DNA of 64,000 nucleotides from Entomomonas moraniae. GTDB taxonomy: Bacteria; Pseudomonadota; Gammaproteobacteria; Pseudomonadales; Pseudomonadaceae. This document shows positions 50,058 to 61,179 of the stretch, one piece after another; the first letter of the stretch is position 1, and each line of letters starts with the position of its first letter. Location of the stretch: positions 3,273,478-3,337,477 of the forward strand of contig NZ_CP029822.1 of assembly GCF_003991975.1 (NCBI RefSeq), written 5' to 3'. A program made the translations under genes and the position numbers. Under the pieces are notes generated by a model. The model had not been told where the DNA came from, ran no database searches, and saw nothing but the letters and a program-made list of their open reading frames with translations.

Positions 50058-51383
50058 TTACTCTATTAGCTCAGCCCAAAGGTCATATTCATCGGCATCA
50101 GTAATGCGCACCTTCACTTGATCGCCAGGTTGTAAGTGATCAGCATCAATATAAACCAAACCATCTATCTCAGGAGCATCAGCAATGGAGCGGGCAACAG
50201 TGCCTTTATCATCAATTTCATCAACCAATACTAGCATTTCTTGGCCTATACGTTGTTGTAAGCGTGCGGCAGAGATAGCTTGTTGGTGGGCCATAAAACG
50301 TTCCCAACGTTCTTGCTTAACTTCTTCAGGAACGTGATCGGCTAACTCATTAGCGGGCGCACCATCGACAGCTGAATACTGGAAACAACCTACACGGTCA
50401 AGTTGTGCTTCAGTTAACCAGTCCAGTAAATATTGAAAATCTTCCTCTGTTTCACCAGGGAATCCGACAATAAAGGTAGAGCGGATAACCAACTCAGAAC
50501 ATTGTTCACGCCATTTCTTGATACGTGCCAAGGTTTTATCTTCAAAAGCAGGTCGTTTCATTGCTTTTAAAACGTTAGGGCTGGCGTGTTGGAAAGGTAT
50601 ATCTAAGTAGGGGAGTATTTTGCCAGCAGCCATTAAAGGAATGACATCATCCACATTAGGGTAGGGGTATACATAATGTAATCTAACCCATATGCCCAAT
50701 TGACTCAACGCTTCACATAAATCGACCATTTTAGTTTTGACAGGCTGACCATTCCAGAAGCTTGTTTTATATTTTAAGTCAACACCGTAGGCGCTAGTAT
50801 CTTGGGAGATGACTAATAGTTCTTTAACTCCTGCTTTAACTAAGCGTTCTGCTTCTTCTAATACTTCATTCACAGGGCGACTAACCAGTTTGCCGCGGAG
50901 TGAGGGAATAATACAGAAGCTACAGCTATGATTACAGCCTTCTGATATTTTAAGGTAAGCATAGTGGCGTGGTGTTAATTTCACCCCTTGAGGTGGGACT
51001 AAATCAATGTGCGGGTTATGATCTTTTTTCGGAGGAACTACCTCATGCACTGCTTGTACAACTTGCTCATATTGTTGAGGGCCTGTGACAGCAAGAACAC
51101 TAGGGTGTACATCACGTATTGCCCCTTCTGTAACCCCCATGCAACCTGTGACAATGACTCGACCATTTTCTGCCAAAGCTTCGCCGATGGCATCAAGTGA
51201 TTCAGCTTTTGCACTGTCAATAAAGCCACACGTATTGACCACAACCACATCTGCTTCATCATAAGAGGGGACAATTTGATAGCCCTCCATACGTAGTTGA
51301 GTCAGAATACGTTCTGAATCAACAGTGGCTTTTGGGCATCCTAGGCTGATAAAGCCAACTTTAGGAGCAGGAGAGTGTGACAT
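50058..51383 (-). CDS. rimO: Ribosomal protein S12 methylthiotransferase RimO
   Basis: RimO is a radical-SAM enzyme that adds a methylthio group to Asp of ribosomal protein S12. From the chosen start it has 441 residues, as in E. coli. It carries the N-terminal UPF0004 domain ([18 protein letters not shown]), the radical-SAM cysteines in [13 protein letters not shown], and a C-terminal TRAM domain. An upstream in-frame ATG at 51446 would add 21 residues, but GAGGT placed 4-5 bases before ATG 51383 decides the start. It is divergent from rapA. Confidence 0.97.
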   Translation of the reverse strand: MSHSPAPKVGFISLGCPKATVDSERILTQLRMEGYQIVPSYDEADVVVVNTCGFIDSAKAESLDAIGEALAENGRVIVTGCMGVTEGAIRDVHPSVLAVTGPQQYEQVVQAVHEVVPPKKDHNPHIDLVPPQGVKLTPRHYAYLKISEGCNHSCSFCIIPSLRGKLVSRPVNEVLEEAERLVKAGVKELLVISQDTSAYGVDLKYKTSFWNGQPVKTKMVDLCEALSQLGIWVRLHYVYPYPNVDDVIPLMAAGKILPYLDIPFQHASPNVLKAMKRPAFEDKTLARIKKWREQCSELVIRSTFIVGFPGETEEDFQYLLDWLTEAQLDRVGCFQYSAVDGAPANELADHVPEEVKQERWERFMAHQQAISAARLQQRIGQEMLVLVDEIDDKGTVARSIADAPEIDGLVYIDADHLQPGDQVKVRITDADEYDLWAELIE

Positions 51384-51619
51384 GGTAACCTCAATAACAG
51401 AGTTAAAACTAAATAATGATGGTTGAGTTTCAATAAAGAAGCCCAAATGATATTGAATAATGAATTTGTTAGAACGCCCTATTATATGTTGATTCGTTAA
51501 AATCCATAAGTCATTTTTCTAAATAATCGATTTTTTTATAAAATTAGTGACTATTGTTCATAACAATTTTTTTTAAATCATTTAAAATATGCCGCAAATT
51601 TTTTAGTAACGAGGTTTTT

Positions 51620-54460
51620 ATGCAATATCTTCCAGGGCAGCGTTGGATTAGTGACAGCGAAGCTGAGCTTGGGTTAGGGACAATCATTTCGCAAGAAGGA
51701 CGATTACTAACCATTTTATTTCCAGCAACTGGTGAGACAAGGCAATATTCCGCTAATAATGCATCCTTAACCCGCGTGCAGTACTCGATTGGCGATAAAA
51801 TTACCCATATTGATGGTTGGCAAGTGACTGTGGATGAGGTCATGGAAATTGACGGCTTACTTGTCTATATGGGGCTTGATGAACAAAATAAAAAACGCAC
51901 TATTTCTGAAACGCAGTTATCTAATTTTATTCAGTTTCGCTCGGCCAGTGATCGTTTATTTGCAGGGCAAGTAGATTCTTTATCATGGTTCTCTCTACGT
52001 TATCACACCTTTGAACACATGAGCCAATTACAACAGTCTAAATTATTAGGCTTATCCGGTGCACGTGTACAACCTATTGCTCACCAGATGCATATTGCAA
52101 GAGAAGTAGCTGATCGTATAGCCCCGAGAGTGTTATTAGCTGATGAAGTAGGCTTGGGTAAAACGATTGAGGCAGGGCTTATTATTCATCGGCAAGTTTT
52201 GTCTGGCCGAGCCTTACGAGTACTCATTATTGTTCCAGAAAATCTACAGCACCAATGGTTAGTTGAAATGCGTCGCCGTTTCAATTTAGAGGTGACATTA
52301 TTTGATGCAGAACGTTATGCCCAAATTACTGATGCTAATCCTTTTGAGGATAGCCAACTAGTTTTGGTAGCACTTGATTGGTTAGTGAGTGATGAACGTG
52401 TCCAAGATGCTTTATTTGCAGCAGGTTGGGACATGCTAGTGGTTGATGAGGCGCATCACTTAGTTTGGGTACCTGATTACGTTAGCCCTGAATATACATT
52501 GGTTGAGCAACTTGCTGAGTCAACACCTAGTGTTTTACTATTAACGGCAACCCCAGAGCAGTTAGGTATTGATAGCCATTTTGCAAGGCTAAGATTGCTT
52601 GACCCTAATCGTTTTCATAGCTTAGAAGCCTTTAGAGAAGAAAGTAAACATTATCAGCCTGTGGCTGAAGCAGTACAAGAGTTATTAGATAAGCAAAAAC
52701 TGTCTAAAGAAAGCCGTAAAACCATAGAAAGTTTTTTAGGTAAGCAAGCTGAAAAAGCGTTATTAGATGCTGCTGCAAAAAGTGATGAAGACGCTTGTGC
52801 AAGATTGATAAGGGAACTGCTGGATCGCCATGGTACAGGACGTTTATTATTCCGTAATACCCGTGCGGCTGTTCATGGTTTTCCAATTCGTATACTACAC
52901 CACTATGCATTACCTAACCCAGAACAGTATTTACAAATTCCCCGAGATGAGCGACCTATCCTTACCCCAGAGATCGACTATATAGATCATCAACTTGAAA
53001 CAGACAGCGAACGTTGGTGGCATTTTGACTCCCGAGTAGACTGGTTAATTAGTACCCTTAAAATGTTAAAGCATACCAAGGTATTGGTTATTTGTGCCCA
53101 TGCGGAGACAGTTATTGATCTTGAGGAAGCACTAAGAGTAAGAGAAGGTATAGCGGCAGCAGTATTCCATGAAGGGATGACTATTATTGAACGCGACCGT
53201 GCTGCTGCTTATTTTAGTGATGAAGAAGGTGCACAGTTATTAGTGTGTTCTGAAATTGGGAGTGAAGGACGTAACTTCCAGTTTGCACACCATCTTGTTT
53301 TATTTGATTTACCACCCCACCCAGATTTATTAGAACAGCGTATTGGACGTTTGGACCGTATAGGTCAACAAAATGATATTCAAATTCATGTGCCTTATAT
53401 TCAGGGTACAGCGCAAGAGCGTTTATTTGAGTGGTATGATCTTGCGTTAAATGCATTTGTTAATACATGCCCCGCTGGCAGTGCATTACAAACACAGTTT
53501 AGAAAGCAACTGCGTGAACACTTAGAGGGAACCGATCAAAAAGAGTGGTCTAAACTCGTAGAAACAGCAAAGCAGCTACGTTTAGAGCTTGAAGCTGAAA
53601 TGCAAAAAGGACGTGATCGCCTACTTGAGTTAAACTCTAGCGGTGGAAGTGAAGGTAATGAGATTGTAGAAGCTATTGCAGAGCAAGATGACCAATACGA
53701 TTTACCAATGTATGCGGAGCAATTATTTGATGCCTTTGGTATTGATGTAGAAGATCATTCGGATAATGCTTTTGTTCTTCGTCCCGGTGAGAAAATGCTA
53801 GACTCAGGGTTTCCATTAGGCGATGAAGAAGGTGTAACCATTACCTATGATCGATCATTGGCTTTGTCCCGTGAAGATATGCAGTTTATTACATGGGAGC
53901 ATCCCATGTTACAAGGTGGAATGGACTTAGTTATTTCAGGCTCCATGGGTAATACAGCTGTTGCTGTTATTAAAAATAAGGCGCTTAAAACAGGGACAGT
54001 CTTAATTGAGTTTGTTTTTATTGCAGAAGTCATTGCACCTAAAGCATTACAACTTGTACGCTATCTACCCAAAGAAGCCTTGCGTTGTTTGTTAGATGCT
54101 AAAGGTAACAACCTAGCGGATAAAGTTTCTTTTGAAACACTGAATAAACAACTTGAAAAAGTACCACGTGGCAGTGCTGTTAAATTTGTTAAAGCACAAC
54201 GTACAATGCTCGAAAAGCAAGTGCTGATAGCTGAACAAAAAATGCAGACGGTTTATCAAGAGAAAGTAGCAGAAGCAAAACAACGCTTTGTCGCTGAAAT
54301 GGATGAAGAACTTGCTCGTCTTGTTGCATTAAAGGCAGTGAACCCTAATGTACGCGATAATGAATTGGCTATTCTAGAAGAGTATAAGACGCTTGGTTGT
54401 GAGTATTTAGATAAAGCAACCTTAAGACTTGATGCTATTAGGATATTAGTCGCAGGCTAA
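51620..54460 (+). CDS. rapA: RNA polymerase-associated ATPase RapA
   Basis: RapA (HepA) is a Swi2/Snf2 ATPase that recycles RNA polymerase after transcription. From ATG 51620 it has 946 residues. In order there are N-terminal Tudor-like domains ([18 protein letters not shown]), the helicase core with [12 protein letters not shown], the DEAHH box and LLTATPEQ, then motif V-VI region [10 protein letters not shown] and [10 protein letters not shown], and the RapA C-terminal domain. GAGG sits 5 bases before the ATG; the longer frame from 51554 lacks support. Confidence 0.97.
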   Translation: MQYLPGQRWISDSEAELGLGTIISQEGRLLTILFPATGETRQYSANNASLTRVQYSIGDKITHIDGWQVTVDEVMEIDGLLVYMGLDEQNKKRTISETQLSNFIQFRSASDRLFAGQVDSLSWFSLRYHTFEHMSQLQQSKLLGLSGARVQPIAHQMHIAREVADRIAPRVLLADEVGLGKTIEAGLIIHRQVLSGRALRVLIIVPENLQHQWLVEMRRRFNLEVTLFDAERYAQITDANPFEDSQLVLVALDWLVSDERVQDALFAAGWDMLVVDEAHHLVWVPDYVSPEYTLVEQLAESTPSVLLLTATPEQLGIDSHFARLRLLDPNRFHSLEAFREESKHYQPVAEAVQELLDKQKLSKESRKTIESFLGKQAEKALLDAAAKSDEDACARLIRELLDRHGTGRLLFRNTRAAVHGFPIRILHHYALPNPEQYLQIPRDERPILTPEIDYIDHQLETDSERWWHFDSRVDWLISTLKMLKHTKVLVICAHAETVIDLEEALRVREGIAAAVFHEGMTIIERDRAAAYFSDEEGAQLLVCSEIGSEGRNFQFAHHLVLFDLPPHPDLLEQRIGRLDRIGQQNDIQIHVPYIQGTAQERLFEWYDLALNAFVNTCPAGSALQTQFRKQLREHLEGTDQKEWSKLVETAKQLRLELEAEMQKGRDRLLELNSSGGSEGNEIVEAIAEQDDQYDLPMYAEQLFDAFGIDVEDHSDNAFVLRPGEKMLDSGFPLGDEEGVTITYDRSLALSREDMQFITWEHPMLQGGMDLVISGSMGNTAVAVIKNKALKTGTVLIEFVFIAEVIAPKALQLVRYLPKEALRCLLDAKGNNLADKVSFETLNKQLEKVPRGSAVKFVKAQRTMLEKQVLIAEQKMQTVYQEKVAEAKQRFVAEMDEELARLVALKAVNPNVRDNELAILEEYKTLGCEYLDKATLRLDAIRILVAG

Positions 54461-54463
54461 TAC

Positions 54464-54485
54464 AAATGCCACGTTAAGTGGCTTT
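54464..54485 (+). terminator. Weak hairpin after rapA
   Basis: A 5-bp GC-rich stem (GCCAC with GTGGC) followed by TTT lies 7 bases after the rapA stop. The short stem and T tract make it a weak terminator at best, so read-through into the gtr cassette is possible. Confidence 0.35.
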
Positions 54486-54516
54486 GCTATAGGGGTTGTC
54501 TTGGCAAGGAGCGCAT

Positions 54517-56064
54517 ATGAGCGTTATAAGTAATTTTTCTGATAAGATGGCGAAAATAGAAAGAGTAGTCTTTTATTTAATCGTTATTTTTATAGCCCTA
54601 TTACTCAGTACTTCTAATTTTTTACCAATGATTGACCTCCCCCAGCATGCAGGGCAAGTCAGCACACTCAAATCATTTCTGTTAAATGAAACTTCTGCAC
54701 CATGGTTTGATGATATAGAGCTTAATTATTTGACAACTTATTGGACTGCCTATGGTATGGCTGCGTTGTTGTCATTAGTGTTCCCCATTAATTATGCGGT
54801 CAATACCGTTGTAGGCTTAACTTTTTTATCATTTATTATTTCTTTTTCAATATTAAGAAGAATGATGTCATCAAAAAATACCAATATTTTAGATTGGGTT
54901 TTATTGCCAAGCTTTTTTGGATTTGCTTATACTTGGGGATTTTTAACATTTTTACTGGCAATTCCAGTAGGCGTTTTATTAGTTATACAGAATTTAAAGT
55001 TAATCAAAACTGGGCATAAAAAGTATTTTATATTTGTAATTTTATGTGGCGTACTGTTATATTTTTCCCATATGCTAGTTTTTTTGTTCTTCTGTCTGAT
55101 TGCATCATCTATGACAATTGTGAATAATAACCAATTCTTTATTAGACAAAAGCTTAAGCAATTAACACCTTTCTATCTGTTGTTTTTATTTATACCGCTT
55201 TTCTTTTTTACCTCAGCATTTTATGCTTCAAATGAGTTAGGTAAATACAATGACCTTTACTATGCTGGAGCATCGTATGGTGTTTTTGAAAATAGGCTAT
55301 ATTCAATTTTTCTGTACCCTTGGAGTATAGAGAAAAATAATCTTTTTCCATTAGAAATAGTTAGTATTATGCTAATTATATTACCTTTTGTTTTAGGGTT
55401 GAAATTATCAAAAGATTATAAAAAATATGTTCCTTTTGTTATATTTCTGGTTATTTGGTTTGCCCTCCCAGAGCAAGTGGTAAGAACAGCATTTGTTCAA
55501 CAACGATTTTCGATATTTTTATTTCCCTTTTATATTTTATTATTTGAGAGTAGAAGTGTTAATTTGTTGAGCACGCAGAAAGTTTTATATTTTATTTGGT
55601 GTTGTCTATCTCTTTTATTGTTATCTTTACCTATGATTGATTTAGTCAATTTTAATAGAGAAACTAAGGATTTTAGTGATGCTCTTAACAAGATACCAAG
55701 CCATAAACGAATGTTAGGTCTGGTTTATGATCCACGTGGTAGTCTGCGCCAAGGCGGCGTATATATTTATTTTCCTTCGTGGTATCAAGCAAAAAAAGAA
55801 GGGTGGGTTGATTTTAATTTCGCTTGGTTTTCGCCACAAATTATACGCTATAAGTCAGGACATATACCAGAAGCATTGCTAGGCTTCGCGTGGTATCCAA
55901 AGACTTTTATTAAATTCAAATATTGTGATAAGTATGAAGTTTTATTTGTTCAATGTAGTCAGAAAGTATGTGAATCACATGAGCAATTGATGCAAAAATC
56001 TACCTGTAGCCATAAAATCATTTATAAAAATGAGACTTGGTCTGTTTATAACCTAGAGAAATAG
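54517..56064 (+). CDS. Polytopic membrane protein, probable GT-C glycosyltransferase of a gtr cassette
   Basis: This membrane protein of about 515 residues has some ten to eleven hydrophobic segments and a soluble C-terminal part of about 120 residues with four cysteines. Just after the first helix it carries DLPQH (D40, H44), in the place where GT-C glycosyltransferases hold their catalytic acidic residue. It is followed by gtrA and gtrB genes, so it is probably the third member (GtrC-like) that moves a sugar from a polyprenyl carrier onto a surface glycan. AAGGAG sits 5 bases before ATG 54517. No named family was recognised. Confidence 0.7.
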   Translation: MSVISNFSDKMAKIERVVFYLIVIFIALLLSTSNFLPMIDLPQHAGQVSTLKSFLLNETSAPWFDDIELNYLTTYWTAYGMAALLSLVFPINYAVNTVVGLTFLSFIISFSILRRMMSSKNTNILDWVLLPSFFGFAYTWGFLTFLLAIPVGVLLVIQNLKLIKTGHKKYFIFVILCGVLLYFSHMLVFLFFCLIASSMTIVNNNQFFIRQKLKQLTPFYLLFLFIPLFFFTSAFYASNELGKYNDLYYAGASYGVFENRLYSIFLYPWSIEKNNLFPLEIVSIMLIILPFVLGLKLSKDYKKYVPFVIFLVIWFALPEQVVRTAFVQQRFSIFLFPFYILLFESRSVNLLSTQKVLYFIWCCLSLLLLSLPMIDLVNFNRETKDFSDALNKIPSHKRMLGLVYDPRGSLRQGGVYIYFPSWYQAKKEGWVDFNFAWFSPQIIRYKSGHIPEALLGFAWYPKTFIKFKYCDKYEVLFVQCSQKVCESHEQLMQKSTCSHKIIYKNETWSVYNLEK

Positions 56065-56073
56065 TCTAACAAT

Positions 56074-56454
56074 ATGCTATTCGATCCAAAGTTAAATAGC
56101 CAATTTATTAGTTACTGTCTTGTTGGTGCTGTAATTACAGTTGGTGGTTTGCTGACAAGTTTATTGCTTATATGGCTAGGTATGTCTATTTATGTTGCTA
56201 ATTTGTTAGTCTATTTGATTGGATGTGTTGTGAGCTATGTGCTAAATAGTAAGCTTACCTTTAAAAAAAATTATTCTCGCAAAAGAGCATTAAAATTTTT
56301 TATATCTATTGGCGTTGCTTATATTATCAATGTGTTATTAATATATCTAACGCTTTTTTATCAACCGGGTGCTAAATATATAGCTCAAATTATAGGTAAT
56401 GTTTTTTATACATTACTTGTTTTTTCTATGAATAAATTTTGGGTAATGAAATGA
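56074..56454 (+). CDS. GtrA-family membrane protein (putative lipid-linked sugar flippase)
   Basis: This 126-residue protein has four membrane helices and the GtrA pattern: FISYCLVGAVITVGGLLTSLL near 10-30, NLLVYLIGCVVSYVLNSKLTF near 43-63, and FSMNKFWVM at the end. GtrA proteins are thought to flip undecaprenyl-phosphate-linked glucose across the inner membrane. It starts 9 bases after the GT-C-like gene, and its TGA stop overlaps the gtrB ATG (ATGA), which shows translational coupling. Confidence 0.9.
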   Translation: MLFDPKLNSQFISYCLVGAVITVGGLLTSLLLIWLGMSIYVANLLVYLIGCVVSYVLNSKLTFKKNYSRKRALKFFISIGVAYIINVLLIYLTLFYQPGAKYIAQIIGNVFYTLLVFSMNKFWVMK

Positions 56455-57410
56455 ATACTGAACCTCAAACACTAGCAATTGTTGTGCCTTGTTATAATGA
56501 GCGAGAAGTATTTCCTATTTCTCTGGAAAAATTGAGTAGTATTCTTAAACATTTAATTGTAAGTAAAAAAATAAGTGAATCAAGTTACATTTTATTTGTT
56601 GATGATGGTAGTCAAGATAATACTTGGTCCTTAATTGTGGAGGCTGGAACTTTTAATTTAAATATACGAGGATTAAAGTTAGCTCATAATAAGGGGCATC
56701 AAATAGCATTGATTGCAGGTATAACAAACGCAGATGCTGATATGGTTGTAACGATTGATGCTGATTTACAGGACGATCCTTTCGTGATTGAGCAAATGGT
56801 TGATAAGTATTTGATAGGATATGATATTGTTTATGGGGTTCGTAACTCTAGAGAAACGGATAACTTTTGGAAAAGAACAATGGCCGAGAGTTTTTATAAA
56901 TTAATGGCCAAATTGGGAGTTGAACAGATCCATAATCATGCTGATTTTCGTTTATTAAGTAGAAGAGCGAGGGAAAGCTTATTGCAGTATCAAGAAGAAA
57001 ATGTTTATTTAAGGGGGTTAGTACCTATGCTCGGATTTCGTACTATTGAGGTTTACTACGAAAGGCATGAGCGAGCAGCGGGAGTCACTAAGTATCCATT
57101 TAAAAAGTCACTGGCATTGGCCATAGAAGGTATTACATCATTATCAGTTAAGCCATTGAGGCTAATAACAATATTGGGTTTATTTGTTTTCTTGCTCTCG
57201 GTTGTTGCTATCATTTACACAATTATCGAAAAGATACTGGGAAATACCATACAAGGATGGTCATCTATTATTGTAATTATTTCATTTTTTGGTGGTATTC
57301 AGATTATGGCTTTGGGGGTTATTGGAGAGTATATCGGAAAAATTTATAACGAAGTTAAAAAGCGCCCCAAGTTTTTTATTGATGAAACTTCTAATATTAA
57401 AGAAAAATAA
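56451..57410 (+). CDS. GtrB-family glycosyltransferase (polyprenyl-phosphate sugar transferase)
   Basis: This 319-residue GT2 enzyme transfers a sugar, usually glucose, from a nucleotide donor to undecaprenyl phosphate. Motifs are IVVPCYNERE near 10-19, DDGSQDNTW at 51-59 and DADLQDDP at 103-110. Two C-terminal membrane helices lie at about 240-262 and 275-300, as in GtrB/DPM1-like proteins. ATG 56451 lies in the ATGA overlap with the gtrA stop. It closes the three-gene cassette. Confidence 0.92.
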   Translation: MNTEPQTLAIVVPCYNEREVFPISLEKLSSILKHLIVSKKISESSYILFVDDGSQDNTWSLIVEAGTFNLNIRGLKLAHNKGHQIALIAGITNADADMVVTIDADLQDDPFVIEQMVDKYLIGYDIVYGVRNSRETDNFWKRTMAESFYKLMAKLGVEQIHNHADFRLLSRRARESLLQYQEENVYLRGLVPMLGFRTIEVYYERHERAAGVTKYPFKKSLALAIEGITSLSVKPLRLITILGLFVFLLSVVAIIYTIIEKILGNTIQGWSSIIVIISFFGGIQIMALGVIGEYIGKIYNEVKKRPKFFIDETSNIKEK

Positions 57411-57436
57411 TGTTATAAATCTGAACAATAATTTAA

Positions 57437-58189
57437 TTATTTAGTACTGCGTTTTCTTTGATATATATGTTTCGTTTTAACTAATAATGCTTTTATACAT
57501 TCGGGCATATGAAATAAGATTTTATTACGTACGCGCCATGTCAAGGGCGAAAAGTCTGGAATAGGATGTTCTGTTTTTATATGAGTTAACAATACTTCTT
57601 GTGGTAATCGATTGATAGAGGTCTCTTTGACATAAAGTAGCATATTGTACCTATACCAAGGCTCTACATCCTTATTTTTCTGTATTTTGCTTCTGAGCGG
57701 ATCAAAACATTCATAACCAAGCGCAGCGAATTTCTCTCTCCAATATTGTAAAGGTTGTTCATTAACATGAAATTCGCCTCCTTGACCTGGTGGAGCCGCT
57801 GAAAATAAAATAACCTCACTACACTGCGTAAGGTTATTGATAAAAATATCTGCTTTAGATTCTGGAATATGTTCTGCTACTTCAAATGATGTGGCAATGC
57901 TAAATCTCTTTCCTAAAATGAATGCTTGAGAGAGGTCTTGACGAATAAAAGACGTTGGCTCAATCAATAGACTAGTCGTTTGCACATAACTTCCGTCTAC
58001 TCCTGTAACATCTGGAACTGATGATTTCCAAATACTACACCAAGCCCCTGCACCACAGCCTATGTCTATGAGTGATTCAGGAGTGAACCATTGTGTAACA
58101 ATAGGGCATATAATACGTGCAGATGACAATGAACCCGCATTTATATAATCATAATATTTACTTTTATAAACATGATCAATATCAAGCAT
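57437..58189 (-). CDS. Class I SAM-dependent methyltransferase
   Basis: This 250-residue protein has the Rossmann-type SAM-binding motif LIDIGCGAGAWCSIW near 40-54, followed by VTGVDGSYV and ATSFEVAEHI near 98-107. Such proteins often lie in polysaccharide clusters and methylate sugars. Its place opposite the gtr cassette suggests a surface-glycan substrate (inference). It has no membrane segment or signal peptide. Confidence 0.85.
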   Translation of the reverse strand: MLDIDHVYKSKYYDYINAGSLSSARIICPIVTQWFTPESLIDIGCGAGAWCSIWKSSVPDVTGVDGSYVQTTSLLIEPTSFIRQDLSQAFILGKRFSIATSFEVAEHIPESKADIFINNLTQCSEVILFSAAPPGQGGEFHVNEQPLQYWREKFAALGYECFDPLRSKIQKNKDVEPWYRYNMLLYVKETSINRLPQEVLLTHIKTEHPIPDFSPLTWRVRNKILFHMPECIKALLVKTKHIYQRKRSTK

Positions 58190-58279
58190 TACCTATTCCC
58201 TTAACTCAAAGAAAATTAACGTGTTACAGTTTAAATGAGAAAAGGAAAATAATAAATCATCATTTATATATAAGTACTG

Positions 58280-58558
58280 CTATTTATTTGAATAAATACT
58301 AATACTTTTATCTTGTGAGTTTTCTTGAGATGCTCCACGTTGGTAGACAATATCTTTTGTACCACCACCACATACACCGACTATTTTTTGATTGTCTTTT
58401 AGTGTTGTGCCTTTATCGACATCTTGTAGGGAAAACTCAGCTACTCCATTGGCCTTAATTTTTTCAGCAATTTGGTCTTTTATTTCTGGGCAATTATTAG
58501 CATAACCAAACGTTACAAAGAATAGTCCGAAACATAATAGGAAAATAAATTTTGTCAT
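58280..58558 (-). CDS. DUF1161 family small secreted protein
   Basis: This 92-residue protein has a signal peptide (MTKFIFLLCFGLFFVTFGYA, cleavage near residue 20). The mature part fits DUF1161: NCPEIKDQIAEKIKANGV, then KIVGVCGGGTKDIVYQRG, with two cysteines (C23 and C63) that likely form a disulfide in the periplasm. Function is unknown. GGAGATG lies about 5 bases before the ATG. Confidence 0.85.
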   Translation of the reverse strand: MTKFIFLLCFGLFFVTFGYANNCPEIKDQIAEKIKANGVAEFSLQDVDKGTTLKDNQKIVGVCGGGTKDIVYQRGASQENSQDKSISIYSNK

Positions 58559-58702
58559 TATACATCTCCTTAGTCTGTTATTTAGAAAACAAGCATATTA
58601 TTTCATTAATTAGTATATAAGATACCGTTATGATCTTCTATTATACTTCAATATAATATTAAAATATAATACTGGATTGATTATTAATACCAGGAGTACT
58701 GT

Positions 58703-59500
58703 GTGTCTCTAACTATTTTATTAGCCTATCTGCTTCTAGGCGCTGGAGCAGGTGTATTGGCTGGTCTTTTTGGTGTGGGTGGTGGGTTGATTGTTGTACC
58801 TGCATTGATGTTTAGTTTTACGTTTTTAAACCTTTCAGAAAATGTCGCTACTCACTTGGCAATAGGAACCTCTTTAGCAACAATTATTTTTACCTCTATG
58901 AGTTCGGCGCAAACGCATAATAGTAAGGGGAGTATTGATTGGAATATAGTGCGTTGGCTAGCCTTAGGTATTATATTGGGCAGTGTGTTAGGAGGTTTTA
59001 CAGCGAGTCTATTACAAGGTGCTACGTTAAAAATTATTATTGGTTGTTTTGTTATTTTGATGTCCATACAGTTAGGGTTTAATTTAAAACCTAAGGCATC
59101 TAAAAAACTTCCCGGAAAGTTTGGTCTTTCGACTGTCGGCATGGTGGTAGGGTGGGCTTCTGCTATCTTTGGTATTGGTGGTGGTTCATTAACGGTGCCT
59201 TTTTTGGCTTTTTGCAGCGTACCTATGCAGCGTGCAGTAGGCGTTTCCGCTGCTTGTGGTTTACCGATTGCGTTGGCCGGAACCCTCTCTTATATGTGGT
59301 TTGGTTGGGGCGTAGACGGCTTGCCTGCTTGGAGTATTGGATACATTTATTTACCAGCTTTGATTGGTATTAGTGTTACAAGTATGGTATTTTCGCGCAT
59401 AGGTGCAAAACTAGCCTACCGATTATCGCCAGAGTTATTGCGTAGAATGTTTGCTATTTTTTTATTAATTGTTGGTTGTAGTTTCTTTACCCCATTGTAA
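58703..59500 (+). CDS. TSUP/TauE-SafE family membrane transporter
   Basis: This 265-residue protein has eight predicted membrane helices in two halves with the repeated glycine-rich motif GVLAGLFGVGGGLIVVPAL (about 18-36) and GWASAIFGIGGGSLTVPFL (about 150-168). The TSUP (DUF81) family moves sulfite, sulfonates or related anions; the substrate is unknown here. It starts with GTG, with AGGAG 6 bases upstream. It is followed by lgt after 16 bases, the usual Pseudomonas order. Confidence 0.9.
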   Translation: MSLTILLAYLLLGAGAGVLAGLFGVGGGLIVVPALMFSFTFLNLSENVATHLAIGTSLATIIFTSMSSAQTHNSKGSIDWNIVRWLALGIILGSVLGGFTASLLQGATLKIIIGCFVILMSIQLGFNLKPKASKKLPGKFGLSTVGMVVGWASAIFGIGGGSLTVPFLAFCSVPMQRAVGVSAACGLPIALAGTLSYMWFGWGVDGLPAWSIGYIYLPALIGISVTSMVFSRIGAKLAYRLSPELLRRMFAIFLLIVGCSFFTPL

Positions 59501-59516
59501 TTATTAAGGGAAATTT

Positions 59517-60332
59517 ATGTTGAAATATCCTGCTATTGACCCAGTCGCTATCAGTATTGGGCCAATTGCTATCCATTGGTATGGACTGATGTATATTTTT
59601 GGTATTGCTATCGCTTGGTTTTTAGGGCGTAGCCGATTGCCTCGTGTTCAACCAGCCTTGTCAAAGGATGATCTATCAGATTTGGTTTTTTATTGCGCAT
59701 TAGGTGTGATTTTAGGTGGGCGTCTTGGCTATGTCTTGTTTTATGATCTTCCTGTGTATGCTGAAAATCCTTTAAGAATATTTCAAATATGGAATGGTGG
59801 TATGTCATTTCATGGCGGGATGTTGGGTGTTATAGTAGGTATTTGGGTATTTGCAAAACGCCGCAAGAGAACGTTTTTTTCTTTAGCTGACTTTGTGGCT
59901 CCTCTAGCTCCTATAGGGCTAGGCTTGGGAAGATTGGGTAATTTTATTAATGGTGAACTTTTAGGTAAGCCAACAAGCCCGGATCATGAATGGTTAGGTA
60001 TGATTTTTCCGCAGGATCCAATGCATTTAGTACGTTACCCCTCACAACTCTATCAGTGTTTCTTAGAAGGTTTAGTGCTTTTCTTGATCGTTTGGTTTTT
60101 CTCAAGGAAACCACGTCCTGCTATGGCTGTCTCTGGTATGTTCTTATTGTGGTATGGTATTTTCCGCTTTGTCGTGGAGTTTGTTAGATTACCTGACCCA
60201 CAATTAGGCTATTTAGCTTTTGGTTGGTTAACAATGGGGCAGGTTCTTTGCTTACCAATGATTATCATAGGTTTAGCGCTGCTAATTGTTGCTTATAATA
60301 AAAAAACACCCATAGTTAATAGTAATGCATAA
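59517..60332 (+). CDS. lgt: Prolipoprotein diacylglyceryl transferase
   Basis: Lgt attaches diacylglycerol to the lipobox cysteine of prolipoproteins in the inner membrane. The 271 residues have seven membrane helices, the [12 protein letters not shown] segment near 19-30 and the family signature [16 protein letters not shown] near 141-156. GGGAAA precedes the ATG. It lies between the TSUP transporter and thyA (9 bases), a very conserved gene pair. Confidence 0.97.
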   Translation: MLKYPAIDPVAISIGPIAIHWYGLMYIFGIAIAWFLGRSRLPRVQPALSKDDLSDLVFYCALGVILGGRLGYVLFYDLPVYAENPLRIFQIWNGGMSFHGGMLGVIVGIWVFAKRRKRTFFSLADFVAPLAPIGLGLGRLGNFINGELLGKPTSPDHEWLGMIFPQDPMHLVRYPSQLYQCFLEGLVLFLIVWFFSRKPRPAMAVSGMFLLWYGIFRFVVEFVRLPDPQLGYLAFGWLTMGQVLCLPMIIIGLALLIVAYNKKTPIVNSNA

Positions 60333-60341
60333 AGGTTTATC

Positions 60342-61136
60342 ATGAAACAATATCTCGATTTAATGCGACATGTACGTGAACAAGGCGTTTTTAAAGAAGA
60401 CCGAACAGGAACAGGTACCTATAGTGTATTTGGCTATCAAATGCGGTTTAATTTGGAAGAGGGCTTTCCCCTTGTGACAACAAAAAAATGCCATTTAAAA
60501 TCGATTATTCATGAGTTACTTTGGTTTTTGAACGGCGATACTAATATTGCGTACCTAAAGGAAAATGGTGTTAGGATTTGGGATGAGTGGGCTGATGAGC
60601 AAGGTAACTTAGGTCCTGTCTATGGTTATCAATGGCGTTCTTGGCCTGCCCCTGATGGTCGACATATTGATCAAATTAGTCAACTCATGGCGATGATTAA
60701 GAAAAATCCTGACTCGCGTCGATTGATTGTCTCAGCTTGGAATCCTGCATTGGTTGATGAAATGGCATTACCGCCTTGCCATGCTTTATTTCAGTTTTAT
60801 GTGGCTAATGGCAAGTTGTCTTGCCAGCTTTATCAGCGTTCGGCTGATATTTTCTTGGGCGTCCCTTTTAATATTGCCAGTTATGCTTTATTAACGATGA
60901 TGATCGCTCAGGTATGTGACTTAGCACTAGGTGATTTTGTGTGGACGGGAGGGGATTGTCATCTTTATAGCAATCATCTAGAGCAGGCTGATTTACAGTT
61001 AACTCGTGAACCTTATTCATTACCAACCATGAAAATTAATCCTGCTGTTAAAAGCATTTTTGACTTTAACTTTGAAGATTTTGAGTTGCAAAACTATCAA
61101 GCGCATCCCCATATTAAGGCTGCTGTTGCCGTGTAA
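60342..61136 (+). CDS. thyA: Thymidylate synthase
   Basis: ThyA methylates dUMP to dTMP with methylene-tetrahydrofolate. The 264 residues are of standard E. coli length. The catalytic cysteine is C146 in [13 protein letters not shown], with the arginine-rich [11 protein letters not shown] near 21-31 and the C-terminal AAVAV. It follows lgt and ends at a strong terminator. Confidence 0.98.
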   Translation: MKQYLDLMRHVREQGVFKEDRTGTGTYSVFGYQMRFNLEEGFPLVTTKKCHLKSIIHELLWFLNGDTNIAYLKENGVRIWDEWADEQGNLGPVYGYQWRSWPAPDGRHIDQISQLMAMIKKNPDSRRLIVSAWNPALVDEMALPPCHALFQFYVANGKLSCQLYQRSADIFLGVPFNIASYALLTMMIAQVCDLALGDFVWTGGDCHLYSNHLEQADLQLTREPYSLPTMKINPAVKSIFDFNFEDFELQNYQAHPHIKAAVAV

Positions 61137-61140
61137 TTTA

Positions 61141-61172
61141 AAAAGGCGTTTTGATAAAACGCCTTTTTTTTT
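61141..61172. terminator. Bidirectional terminator between thyA and the SIMPL gene
   Basis: A 12-bp perfect stem (AAAAGGCGTTTT with AAAACGCCTTTT) has a 3-base loop and a run of nine T. It starts 4 bases after the thyA stop. The A-rich left arm also serves the convergent gene that ends at 61180. Confidence 0.93.
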
Positions 61173-61179
61173 ATCTTGT

